Of a DNA stretch of 64,000 nt, positions 8,966 through 16,624 are shown in pieces; the first letter of the stretch is position 1, and every line of letters starts with the position of its first letter. A program made the position numbers and the translations under genes. The notes below the pieces were generated by a model. It saw only the letters and a list, made by a program, of their open reading frames with translations, made no database searches and was not told where the DNA came from. The stretch spans positions 124,001 through 188,000 of the forward strand of contig DASYHP010000024.1 in the NCBI GenBank assembly GCA_035998495.1, in the 5' to 3' direction. This DNA comes from Mesorhizobium_B sp035998495 (GTDB taxonomy: Bacteria > Pseudomonadota > Alphaproteobacteria > Rhizobiales > Rhizobiaceae).

Positions 8966-9319
8966 ATGACAAACATCATCAAGAAGACCGCGCTCGCCGG
9001 CCTGGTGGCGCTGAGCGCGATGGCGGCGGCGCCCGCCGCCCATGCCGACGGCCTCTATTTCCAGTTCGGTCTGTCCGGTGGCGACGTCGTCTACAAGGAG
9101 CGCGACTATGACCGCCATGGGCGCGATTATGGTCGCCGTGGCCGCGTCTGCACGCCCGAGCGCGCGCTCGACAAGGCCGAACGGCTCGGCTTCCGCCGCG
9201 TGGAGCTGGAGCGGGTCAACCGCAACCGGATCGTGGTGAGCGGCCGCAAGCACGGCGAGTGGAGCGACATCGTGTTCTCCCGCGACGGCCGCAACTGCCC
9301 CGTGATCCGCATCCGCTGA
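8966..9319 (+). CDS. Small exported basic protein, unknown function
   Basis: The 117 residues begin with a clear signal peptide (about 1-27, ending in AAHADG). The mature part starts with LYFQFGLSGG, then a Tyr/Asp/Arg/Gly-rich segment (KERDYDRHGRDYGRRGR), and a C-terminal section with two Cys (VCTPERALDKAERLGFRRVEL and GRNCPVIRIR) that could form one disulfide. This layout is common in Rhizobiales proteins of unknown function. A Shine-Dalgarno-like AGGAG stands about eight bases before the ATG, and a strong terminator follows. Confidence 0.8.
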   Translation: MTNIIKKTALAGLVALSAMAAAPAAHADGLYFQFGLSGGDVVYKERDYDRHGRDYGRRGRVCTPERALDKAERLGFRRVELERVNRNRIVVSGRKHGEWSDIVFSRDGRNCPVIRIR

Positions 9320-9337
9320 GCGGAACGCCTCGGCAGC

Positions 9338-9373
9338 AAAAAGCCCCGGCCTTCGAGCCGGGGCTTTTTGTTT
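9338..9373 (+). terminator. Strong bidirectional terminator
   Basis: A 13-bp stem pairs AAAAAGCCCCGGC (9338-9350) with GCCGGGGCTTTTT (9357-9369) around a six-base loop containing TTCG. It lies between the small exported protein gene and the convergent HerA-like gene and has T runs on both strands. Confidence 0.9.
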
Positions 9374-9415
9374 GCGGGAAGGCCGCTGGTCGACCGATCG
9401 AAGGGCGCTTCCCCT

Positions 9416-11314
9416 TCAGCCGCGGGAGCGCTGGCCGAACGAGCCCATGCGGCCGCCGAAGCCCATATCCAGCTCGTCCGGATCGAGGCGGGGGCGTGGT
9501 GCAATCGGCGCAGGCGCGAACGCGCCCGTCGCTGGAGGGGCGGGAGGAGGGGCTGACCAGGGCGCGAGGGGCGCCGCGCCGCGGAAGCCGACGTCACCGG
9601 CCTGGCGGGCCGGGCTGACGGGCTCGGTGACCAAGCCAGCCGGCGCGCGGGGGACGTTGCGCAGCCGGTCCACGATGGAAACGAGGTCCACCTCGCCGGG
9701 GCTCGCCGCATCCGGCGCCGAGCCCGCATGGCGCTTGCCCGCGCCGGGAATGCGCTGTGCCGCCACTTCCTCGAACTTCAACCGCATGGTGGCGGCGACG
9801 CCCTCGCCGAAGGCGATCGCCTCGCGCTGGCCCATGGATGACAGGAACGACAGGCTGGAGGCCGAGGAATCGGCGATGGCCGACCGGATGATCGCCTGGT
9901 CCTGCTCGTTGGCGAGCCGCATGGCGAACACGGTGGAACATTGCGACAGCACTGTGGGATCGAGTTCCCCCGGCCGCTGAGTCACCACGCCCAGGAAACA
10001 GCCATATTTTCGGCCTTCCTTGGCGATCCGCGACAGCGCATGGCGCGTGGGGGCGAAGCCCAGCCGCGGGTCGGCCGGCATGTAGCGATGGGCCTCCTCG
10101 CACATCACGAGAAGCCGCAAGCGCCCTTCGCTCCACAGAGCGAGGTCGAAGGCGAGCCGCGCCAGAACCGAGCAGACCGAGTTGACCACTTCGGACGGCA
10201 TGCCCGCCATCTCGAAGCAGGTGATCGGCTTGCCCGCCATGGGCACGCGAAAGATGGCGCCGATCGTCTGGTGGATGGTGTCCTCGATCAGCCGCGAGTT
10301 GAACATGAAGCGGTAGTTTGGGTCGCTGAGCGCCGACACCAGCCGCACCTTGAGCGAGCGTAGATGCGGCCGTTCGTCCTTGGTGTCGAGGGCGCCCAAC
10401 CGATCGTCGATCAGCTTGATGAGTTCCGCCATGCGGTAGGGGACGGGCGTGTCGGCCGTGATCGCATCGCCGCCGTTTCGCTTGAGCGCGCCGCCCGAAG
10501 GTTGCCGGTAGAGGCTCTTGGCCGCCGGGATGAGGTCCCGCAGGAGATCGATCTCCTCGGGAACCGACTCGCGTCCGCGAAACAGCACCTCGCAGAACTC
10601 CTCCAGCCGGAAGAGCCAGAAGGGCAGGTCGAGATTTCCGGTGTCGATGCGCACGGCGTGTTCGGAAAGCGCCGCGCCGAACTCGTTGTGCGGGTCCAGA
10701 ATGAGGACGCGGAGATCGGGCCGCGCCTGCATCATCTTGCGGATCAGGAGGGACACGGCTGTGGATTTGCCCACGCCGGTCGTGCCCACCACGGCGAAGT
10801 GCCGCGCCAATGTGTCATCCACCGCGATGCGGGCTTCGATCGAGCCGTCCTGGGAAAGATGGCCGATCGAGATGCTGCGGCGGCCGGCGAGATCATACAC
10901 GGCCTGGAGGTCGCGCTGGCGGATACGGTGGGCGACAGCGCCGATGTGAGGATAGATCGTGATCCCGCGGTCGAAGAAAGCGCCCTGCGGCGGGACACGG
11001 TCGCGCACTTCGCCGATCAGCTCCACCTTCACCTCGATGCCGTTCTCCTGCCCTTCGAGCCAGGACTTATCCTGTTTGCCGATTTCGTAAATCAGTCCGA
11101 CGGTGCGCGCGGAGCCGAGATTGATGGAGATCATGCGCCCGACCGTCCAGTGATTGACCATGTCCGGATCGCTCGTGTCGGCCACAGCAGCGATCACGGC
11201 CCGCGCCCCGTCGCAATACACGACATGCCCGATGATGCGCCGGTCGTTCTGGTGGCGGTCGCGGCGCTCCTGCGCCGTAGCCTCCCCGCCGACTGCTTCG
11301 CTTCCGATGAACAT
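9416..11314 (-). CDS. HerA-like ATPase (DUF87 family)
   Basis: The 632-residue protein has an N-terminal HAS-barrel-like part (about 20-110), a RecA-fold motor with Walker A VGTTGVGKSTAVS near residue 180 and Walker B LRLLVMCEEAHRY near residue 395, and an Arg-finger region RIAKEGRKYG. From about residue 555 on it is a Pro/Ala-rich linker ending with LDPDELDMGFGGRMGSF. HerA proteins are hexameric DNA-translocating ATPases, usually paired with the NurA nuclease in archaea. No nuclease gene is near, so a role in DNA pumping is only inferred from the family. The gene stands alone between a terminator and the divergent ilv promoter region. Confidence 0.85.
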   Translation of the reverse strand: MFIGSEAVGGEATAQERRDRHQNDRRIIGHVVYCDGARAVIAAVADTSDPDMVNHWTVGRMISINLGSARTVGLIYEIGKQDKSWLEGQENGIEVKVELIGEVRDRVPPQGAFFDRGITIYPHIGAVAHRIRQRDLQAVYDLAGRRSISIGHLSQDGSIEARIAVDDTLARHFAVVGTTGVGKSTAVSLLIRKMMQARPDLRVLILDPHNEFGAALSEHAVRIDTGNLDLPFWLFRLEEFCEVLFRGRESVPEEIDLLRDLIPAAKSLYRQPSGGALKRNGGDAITADTPVPYRMAELIKLIDDRLGALDTKDERPHLRSLKVRLVSALSDPNYRFMFNSRLIEDTIHQTIGAIFRVPMAGKPITCFEMAGMPSEVVNSVCSVLARLAFDLALWSEGRLRLLVMCEEAHRYMPADPRLGFAPTRHALSRIAKEGRKYGCFLGVVTQRPGELDPTVLSQCSTVFAMRLANEQDQAIIRSAIADSSASSLSFLSSMGQREAIAFGEGVAATMRLKFEEVAAQRIPGAGKRHAGSAPDAASPGEVDLVSIVDRLRNVPRAPAGLVTEPVSPARQAGDVGFRGAAPLAPWSAPPPAPPATGAFAPAPIAPRPRLDPDELDMGFGGRMGSFGQRSRG

Positions 11315-11451
11315 GATGCGCCACCAGCCCTTGAATCCCGGAGCAGCCTAATGGCCGCGTAGTTAAGGCGATGTTCTAGGACAGGGTTTCATGCGGCTTA
11401 ATGCTTGCGTGGCAAGCCGGCCCGCGGGCCATGCTCCTGAGACATGGCGTG

Positions 11452-11480
11452 TTGACTTTCGAGCGATCTCGATTCTATGG
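11452..11480 (+). promoter_or_regulatory. Promoter of the ilvBN leader
   Basis: TTGACT (11452-11457) and CTATGG (11475-11480) are 17 bases apart. The expected transcription start falls at about 11487-11490, at or directly before the ATG of the leader peptide, so the leader transcript would have almost no untranslated region. Confidence 0.55.
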
Positions 11481-11489
11481 TGCCGCCGC

Positions 11490-11543
11490 ATGTCGAACGC
11501 ATTCATTCTCGTGGTAGGAGCGCGCATGGGCAAGGCGGTGTGA
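11490..11543 (+). CDS. ilvBN leader peptide
   Basis: This 17-codon reading frame reads MSNAFILVVGARMGKAV and then TGA. Codons 5-9 are Phe-Ile-Leu-Val-Val, so all three branched-chain amino acids regulating acetolactate synthase are sampled in a row. The stop lies in the loop of a hairpin, and a terminator hairpin with a T run follows 34 bases later, 58 bases before ilvB. No Shine-Dalgarno sequence is visible before the ATG; with the promoter placed as above it may be a leaderless mRNA, as reported for trpL of Sinorhizobium meliloti. Confidence 0.8.
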   Translation: MSNAFILVVGARMGKAV

Positions 11544-11600
11544 CCGCCTGGCTGAGGCCTCCCATGCGCGACGCCCAAGGCTCCTTCGGGGGCCTTTTTT
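11521..11600 (+). promoter_or_regulatory. Transcription attenuator of ilvBN
   Basis: Three pairings are visible. The first is a 10-bp long-range stem, CGCGCATGGG (11521-11530) with CCCATGCGCG (11561-11570), enclosing a 7-bp hairpin (11533-11539 with 11543-11549). The second is a terminator, AAGGCTCC (11577-11584), loop TTCG, with GGGGCCTT (11589-11596), followed by Ts to 11600. The third is a possible antiterminator, GGCCTCC (11556-11562) with GGGGGCC (11588-11594), which excludes the terminator. A ribosome stalled at the Ile-Leu-Val-Val codons would cover the 5' arm of the first stem and favour the antiterminator. The pairing is seen; the mechanism is inferred. Confidence 0.75.
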
Positions 11601-11658
11601 GTTGCTCCGAGCCGCTTGGTGGCGGTTCCTCGAAATCCCAGAAACAGGCGAGAAGACA

Positions 11659-13440
11659 ATGACCGGCGATAACGGTGGCGCCCGCGAGATGACCGGCGCC
11701 GAAATGGTCGTCCAGGCGCTGATTGACAACGGTGTGAAGCACATCTTCGGCTATCCCGGCGGGGCCGTGTTGCCGATCTATGACGAGCTCTTCCAACAGG
11801 AAGAGGTGCAGCACATCCTGGTGCGCCACGAGCAGGGGGCGGGGCACGCGGCCGAAGGTTATGCGCGATCCACCGGCAAGCCCGGCGTGATGCTGGTGAC
11901 CTCGGGCCCCGGCGCGACGAACGCGGTGACGCCGCTCCAGGACGCGCTGATGGATTCGATCCCGCTGGTCTGCATCACGGGACAGGTGCCCACCACGCTG
12001 ATCGGCTCGGATGCCTTCCAGGAATGCGACACGGTGGGTATCACGCGGCCCTGCACCAAGCACAATTGGCTCGTGAAGGACGTGAACGAGCTTGCCGCCA
12101 CGCTGCACGAGGCCTTCCATGTCGCGACGACAGGGCGGCCTGGGCCCGTGGTCGTCGATATCCCCAAGGATGTGCAGTTCGCCCGCGGAACCTACACGCC
12201 GCCGCATCTGGTGGCTCGCACGTCCTATCAGCCCAGGCGGGAGCCGGACGCCACCCGGATCGGCCAAGCCGTGGCGCTCATGGCCGGCGCGCGCCGGCCG
12301 GTTCTCTACACGGGCGGCGGCGTCATCAATTCCGGCCCCGAGGCGAGCCGCCTCCTGCGCGAGTTCGTGGAGCTCTCCGGCTTCCCCATCACCTCGACGC
12401 TCATGGGGCTCGGCGCCTATCCCGCCTCGGGGCCGAGCTGGCTCGGCATGCTCGGCATGCACGGCACCTACGAGGCCAACATGGCCATGCACGACTGCGA
12501 CGTGATGGTCTGCATTGGCGCGCGCTTCGATGATCGCATCACGGGCAAGCTCACGTCCTTCTCGCCGAACTCCCGGAAGATCCACATCGATATCGACCCG
12601 TCCTCCATCAACAAGAATGTGCGGGCGGACATTCCAGTGATCGGCGATGTCGGCCTGGCGCTGGAAGAGATGGTGCGAATCTGGCGCGCCTCGGGTCCGG
12701 CCGACAAGCGTCGGCTGGACCCGTGGTGGGGGGAGATCGAGCGGTGGCGCGCGCGCCAGTCGCTGGCCTTCCGGCCGCATGACGAGGTGATCATGCCGCA
12801 ATATGCGGTGCAGCGGCTGTATGCGCTGACCAAGGACATGGACACCTACATCACCACCGAAGTGGGCCAGCACCAGATGTGGGCGGCCCAGCACTACGGC
12901 TTCGAGAAGCCGAACCGCTGGATGACGAGCGGGGGCTTGGGCACGATGGGCTACGGCTTGCCGGCCGCGCTGGGGGTGCAGATCGCCCACCCAGATGCGC
13001 TCGTCATCGACATCGCAGGCGACGCCTCCGTGCTGATGACCATGCAGGAGATGAGCTCGGCCGTGCAGTATGAGGCGCCGATCAAGATCTTCATCCTGAA
13101 CAACCAGTATATGGGCATGGTGCGGCAGTGGCAGCAGCTCCTGCACGGCAACCGGCTGTCGCACTCCTATACCGAGGCTTTGCCGGACTTCGTGAAGCTG
13201 GCCGAGGCCTATGGCGGGGTGGGCATCCGCTGCGAGAAGCCGGGCGAGCTCGACGATGCCATCCGCGAGATGATCGCGGTGAAAAGGCCCGTCATCTTCG
13301 ACTGCCGCGTGGCGAACCTCGCCAACTGCTTCCCCATGATCCCCTCGGGCAAGGCGCACAACGAGATGCTTCTGCCCGACGAGGCGACGGACGAGGCGGT
13401 GGCGACGGCGATCGACGCCAAAGGCCGGGAGCTGGTTTGA
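11659..13440 (+). CDS. ilvB: Acetolactate synthase, large catalytic subunit
   Basis: This enzyme makes 2-acetolactate or 2-aceto-2-hydroxybutyrate from pyruvate, the first common step to valine, leucine and isoleucine. It uses thiamine diphosphate, FAD and Mg. The 593-residue product shows the catalytic Glu in VRHEQGAGHAAEGYAR (about residue 60), the central FAD-binding domain, and the ThDP/Mg motif beginning GDASVLMTMQEMSSAVQY and ending in LNNQYMGM. ATG at 11659 begins MTGDNGGAREMTGAE. The regulatory subunit gene follows after two bases. In Rhizobiales this gene is often called ilvI. Confidence 0.97.
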   Translation: MTGDNGGAREMTGAEMVVQALIDNGVKHIFGYPGGAVLPIYDELFQQEEVQHILVRHEQGAGHAAEGYARSTGKPGVMLVTSGPGATNAVTPLQDALMDSIPLVCITGQVPTTLIGSDAFQECDTVGITRPCTKHNWLVKDVNELAATLHEAFHVATTGRPGPVVVDIPKDVQFARGTYTPPHLVARTSYQPRREPDATRIGQAVALMAGARRPVLYTGGGVINSGPEASRLLREFVELSGFPITSTLMGLGAYPASGPSWLGMLGMHGTYEANMAMHDCDVMVCIGARFDDRITGKLTSFSPNSRKIHIDIDPSSINKNVRADIPVIGDVGLALEEMVRIWRASGPADKRRLDPWWGEIERWRARQSLAFRPHDEVIMPQYAVQRLYALTKDMDTYITTEVGQHQMWAAQHYGFEKPNRWMTSGGLGTMGYGLPAALGVQIAHPDALVIDIAGDASVLMTMQEMSSAVQYEAPIKIFILNNQYMGMVRQWQQLLHGNRLSHSYTEALPDFVKLAEAYGGVGIRCEKPGELDDAIREMIAVKRPVIFDCRVANLANCFPMIPSGKAHNEMLLPDEATDEAVATAIDAKGRELV

Positions 13441-13442
13441 CC

Positions 13443-14015
13443 ATGAACGCCCAACTGCAACCGACCGGCTCAGCCTACTTCATCGTCAAGGACACTGAGG
13501 AGCCGGAGCCGCGGACGCTCTCGGTGCTCGTGGATAACGAGCCCGGCGTGCTCGCCCGGGTGATCGGGCTCTTTTCGGGCCGCGGCTACAACATTGAGAG
13601 CCTGACCGTCTCGGAAACCGAGCACGAGCGGCACCTGTCGCGCATCACGGTCGTCACGCGCGGCAGCCCGCATGTGATCGAGCAGATCAAGCACCAGCTC
13701 GAGCGCATCGTCCCGGTGCATCGCGTGGTCGATCTTTCCGTGCGCGCGAAAGAGCTCGGCCAGGACAAGCCGATCGCCCGCGAGCTCGCGCTCGTGAAGG
13801 TGGGCGGCAAGGGCGAGGCGCGCGTCGAGGCCTTGCGCTTGGCGGAAGCCTTTCGGGCGAAGGTGATCGACGCCAACACCGAGCACTTCATCTTCGAGAT
13901 CACGGGCACGGTGTCCAAGATCGAGCAGTTCATCGCCATCATGGCGCCGCTTGGCCTGGTCGAGGTGTGCCGCACAGGCGTCGCCGCCATGAACCGCGGG
14001 CCGCAGGGAATGTGA
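13443..14015 (+). CDS. ilvN: Acetolactate synthase, small regulatory subunit
   Basis: The 190-residue product is the valine-sensing subunit that stimulates and feedback-inhibits the large subunit. It has an N-terminal ACT domain starting RTLSVLVDNEPGVLARVIGLFSGRGYNIESL and a C-terminal domain with RELALVKVGGKGEARVEAL and ITGTVSKIEQFIAIM, both typical of IlvH/IlvN. The start at ATG 13443 lies two bases after the ilvB stop, implying coupling. About 30 bases separate it from the LysE-type gene, so all three may share the attenuated transcript. Confidence 0.96.
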   Translation: MNAQLQPTGSAYFIVKDTEEPEPRTLSVLVDNEPGVLARVIGLFSGRGYNIESLTVSETEHERHLSRITVVTRGSPHVIEQIKHQLERIVPVHRVVDLSVRAKELGQDKPIARELALVKVGGKGEARVEALRLAEAFRAKVIDANTEHFIFEITGTVSKIEQFIAIMAPLGLVEVCRTGVAAMNRGPQGM

Positions 14016-14045
14016 GCTCGACCCCCCGCGATCTTCGAGGCGTCC

Positions 14046-14642
14046 ATGCCCACTGAGACCTTCGCCGCCCTCATCGTCTATGCGTTCGTGACGTCCATCA
14101 CGCCGGGGCCGAACAATTTCATGCTGCTCGCTTCGGGCGTGAATTTCGGCTTCGTCCGCACCATCCCGCACATGCTGGGCATCGGAGTGGGATTCCTGTC
14201 GCTGCTGCTCGGCGTCGGCTTAGGCCTCGGCGCGGTGCTGACCGCCGTGCCCGCGCTGCACACGGCGCTCAAGATCGTTGGCGGCGCCTATCTGCTCTAC
14301 CTCGCCTGGCGCATCGCGATGTCGCGCACGCTGGCGCGGGCCGGGGAGGCGGGCGCCAGGCCCATGACCTTCATGGAAGCGGCCGCCTTCCAGTGGGTCA
14401 ACCCGAAGGCCTGGGTGATGGCAGCCACCGCCATGGCCGTCTATGTCGATCCCCTCCAGCCGCTCCTCTCGGTCGTGATCGTCGCTTTGGCCTTTGCGCT
14501 CGTGAATCTGCCAAGCGTCTCCACCTGGGCCGGGTTCGGCACCGCCCTGCGCGGCTTTCTCGAAGACCCCGTGCGCCTGAAGTGGTTCAACCTGACGATG
14601 GGCCTGCTGCTCGCGCTGACGCTCGTGACGATGGTGGGGTGA
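14046..14642 (+). CDS. LysE/RhtB-family amino-acid exporter
   Basis: The 198-residue membrane protein has about six hydrophobic segments and the family signature TSITPGPNNFMLLASGVNFG near the N-terminus, plus WVNPKAW in the middle. Members export amino acids or homoserine-like compounds. Because the gene directly follows ilvBN, export of a branched-chain amino acid is an attractive guess, but nothing in the sequence fixes the substrate. Confidence 0.9.
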   Translation: MPTETFAALIVYAFVTSITPGPNNFMLLASGVNFGFVRTIPHMLGIGVGFLSLLLGVGLGLGAVLTAVPALHTALKIVGGAYLLYLAWRIAMSRTLARAGEAGARPMTFMEAAAFQWVNPKAWVMAATAMAVYVDPLQPLLSVVIVALAFALVNLPSVSTWAGFGTALRGFLEDPVRLKWFNLTMGLLLALTLVTMVG

Positions 14643-14653
14643 CGCGGAGCGGT

Positions 14654-15148
14654 TCAGTCGCCTTGCCCGGACGGCCGGTGGTAGCCGGGGCCGACCGTCA
14701 GCGGCGCGTCGGGCGCCACGTCGTCGGACAGTTGCGAGCGAAAAGCCAGACGGTCGGACCAGAGCACGGCGTCATCCGCCCGTGTCTTCAAGCGAACCTC
14801 GACGTGGTAGTCCTTTCCGGCCTCGACGCCTTGAAGCGGGGGCGAACGCAGGGTGTAGCGCGACGCCCTGACCTCGACCCGCTCGCGCACGACATGGTTC
14901 GCCCCGCCCGCCGGATCCTCGAACTCGGCTTCGATGACGGAGCCGGCCGGCAGCGAACGCTGGATGGCGGCGGTGAAGCCGTAATGGACATCGGCGATGC
15001 GATAGTTGAACATGAAGCCGCCACCGAGGATCTTCAGGGGTGGCTTGGCCGCGGGATCCTCACGCGTCATCCATCCGACGCCCATGAGGACCGCCAGAAG
15101 GGCGAGGCTGGCGCCGACGAGTTTCTGGAGCGAAAGGCTTCCGACCAT
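14654..15148 (-). CDS. Membrane-anchored protein, unknown function
   Basis: The product has about 164 residues from ATG 15148, with one N-terminal membrane segment (LVGASLALLAVLMGVGWM) and a domain of about 130 residues probably in the periplasm. This domain contains GGGFMFNYRIADVHYGFTA and pairs of beta-strand-like segments (VEVRASRYTLRSPPL, VEVRLKTRADDAVLWS). No catalytic motif is recognised. An upstream start at 15184 in the same frame would add 12 residues. The gene converges with the LysE-type gene only 11 bases away. Confidence 0.7.
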   Translation of the reverse strand: MVGSLSLQKLVGASLALLAVLMGVGWMTREDPAAKPPLKILGGGFMFNYRIADVHYGFTAAIQRSLPAGSVIEAEFEDPAGGANHVVRERVEVRASRYTLRSPPLQGVEAGKDYHVEVRLKTRADDAVLWSDRLAFRSQLSDDVAPDAPLTVGPGYHRPSGQGD

Positions 15149-15264
15149 GCCCCTAAGGTAGCACCGACGGGCTGTCGTGAACAAGCGATGAGCCGGCCGC
15201 GGGAGTGGGTCATGTCGCGCCCGCCCGCTTGTGTCGGGCCGCGAAATCCTGTTTCTGGCCAGCG

Positions 15265-16392
15265 ATGCAGTTTTCCCCGCAGCAGGATCAGGCGCTCAAG
15301 GCCGTGAGCCGCTGGCTCAAGGACCGGCCGAAATCCGTGTTCCGCCTATTCGGCTATGCCGGCACGGGCAAGACCACGCTGGCCAAGCACTTCGCCGGGA
15401 GCGTCGAGGGCGAGGTGCAGTTCGCGGCCTTTACCGGCAAGGCCGCCCAGGTGCTGCGCTCCAAGGGCGCGACCAACGCGCGCACCATCCATTCGCTGAT
15501 CTACCGGCCGCGCGGCGAGGAAAGCGTGTCGGATGAGGCCACGGGAAAAACCTCGATCTCGCCCACCTTCGCGCTCAACCGCCAGAGCCCGGTGAGCCGC
15601 GCCAAGCTCATCATCATCGACGAATGCTCCATGGTGGACGAGGAGCTCGGCAAGGATCTCCTTTCCTTCGGCACGCCCGTGCTGGTCCTGGGTGATCCCG
15701 GCCAGCTTCCGCCCGTGTCGGGCGGCGGCTTCTTCACCGAAGCCGAACCCGACTTCCTCCTAACCGAAATCCACCGCCAGGCGCGCGACAACGCCATCAT
15801 CCGACTCGCGCTCGACGTGCGCGAGGGCCGCGAGTTCATGCATGGCGACTATGGCGAGGCGCAGGTCATCGGCAAGGACGAGGTCGAGCAGGAGCGCGTG
15901 CTCAAGGCCGACCAGGTCCTGGTCGGCACCAACCGCACGCGGCGGCGCTACAATGTGCGGCTCAGGGAGCTCAAAGGCTTTGCCGCGCCTCACCCGCAGC
16001 CCGGCGACAAGCTGGTCTGCCTGCGCAACGATCCCAGCAAGGGGCTGCTCAACGGCTCGCTGTGGAAGGTGATGACGTCGGCGCGCGAGACGACGAAGCC
16101 CGGCATCAACCTGCTCGTCGCGCCGGAGGAGGACGACCCCGACCGCGGGGTCGCCAAGATCAAGCTGCTCAAGGACGCCTTCGAGAATCCCGACACGGAG
16201 ATCCCCTGGGCGCAGAAGCGGCGCTTCGACGACTTCGATTTCGGCTATGCGCTCACCGTCCACAAGGCGCAGGGCTCGCAATGGAACGAGGTGATGCTGT
16301 TCGACGAGTCTTACGCCTTCAAGGAGACGCGCGCCCGCTGGCTTTATACCGCCATCACGCGCGCCGCCCAAAAGCTGACGGTGGTGCGTTGA
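15265..16392 (+). CDS. Small RecD-like (AAA, UvrD/Rep fold) ATP-dependent helicase
   Basis: The 375-residue protein has a RecA-like domain with Walker A FGYAGTGKTTLAKHF (about residue 28), motif Ia FTGKAAQVLRSKG, Walker B IIIDECSMVDEEL, motif III LVLGDPGQLPPVSGGGFF and motif IV TEIHRQARDNAIIRLA. The C-terminal domain carries YALTVHKAQGSQWNEVMLFD and LYTAITRAAQKLTVV. It resembles stand-alone RecD2/Dda-like helicases without the RecBC subunits. ATG 15265 is chosen because homology-like sequence starts there; the frame extends to 15205. Confidence 0.88.
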   Translation: MQFSPQQDQALKAVSRWLKDRPKSVFRLFGYAGTGKTTLAKHFAGSVEGEVQFAAFTGKAAQVLRSKGATNARTIHSLIYRPRGEESVSDEATGKTSISPTFALNRQSPVSRAKLIIIDECSMVDEELGKDLLSFGTPVLVLGDPGQLPPVSGGGFFTEAEPDFLLTEIHRQARDNAIIRLALDVREGREFMHGDYGEAQVIGKDEVEQERVLKADQVLVGTNRTRRRYNVRLRELKGFAAPHPQPGDKLVCLRNDPSKGLLNGSLWKVMTSARETTKPGINLLVAPEEDDPDRGVAKIKLLKDAFENPDTEIPWAQKRRFDDFDFGYALTVHKAQGSQWNEVMLFDESYAFKETRARWLYTAITRAAQKLTVVR

Positions 16393-16514
16393 CCGGCTTG
16401 CCCTCCGCCGATGGCCCGTGCTTTGGCTTGGATGCCCGTTCGGTTCGGAAACAACCCATCTTCCGGCGCGTTGTGAATGCCGCAGGGGGCGCTTCGGCGC
16501 CCGAGAACACCTAT

Positions 16515-16532
16515 ATATGCGGAAATGCATAT
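16515..16532 (+). repeat. Inverted repeat upstream of kup
   Basis: ATATGC (16515-16520) and GCATAT (16527-16532) form a perfect six-base inverted repeat, 92 bases before the kup start, in an AT-richer patch. It could be an operator or part of the promoter; nothing more can be said. Confidence 0.3.
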
Positions 16533-16624
16533 CCATCGTGCGCCCATTGAGAGCCTGGTCCGGGGCGCGACGCCCGTCTTGCCGCGGCATCGCCATGCCG
16601 CGCGGTTGAGGAACCCCTTCCATC

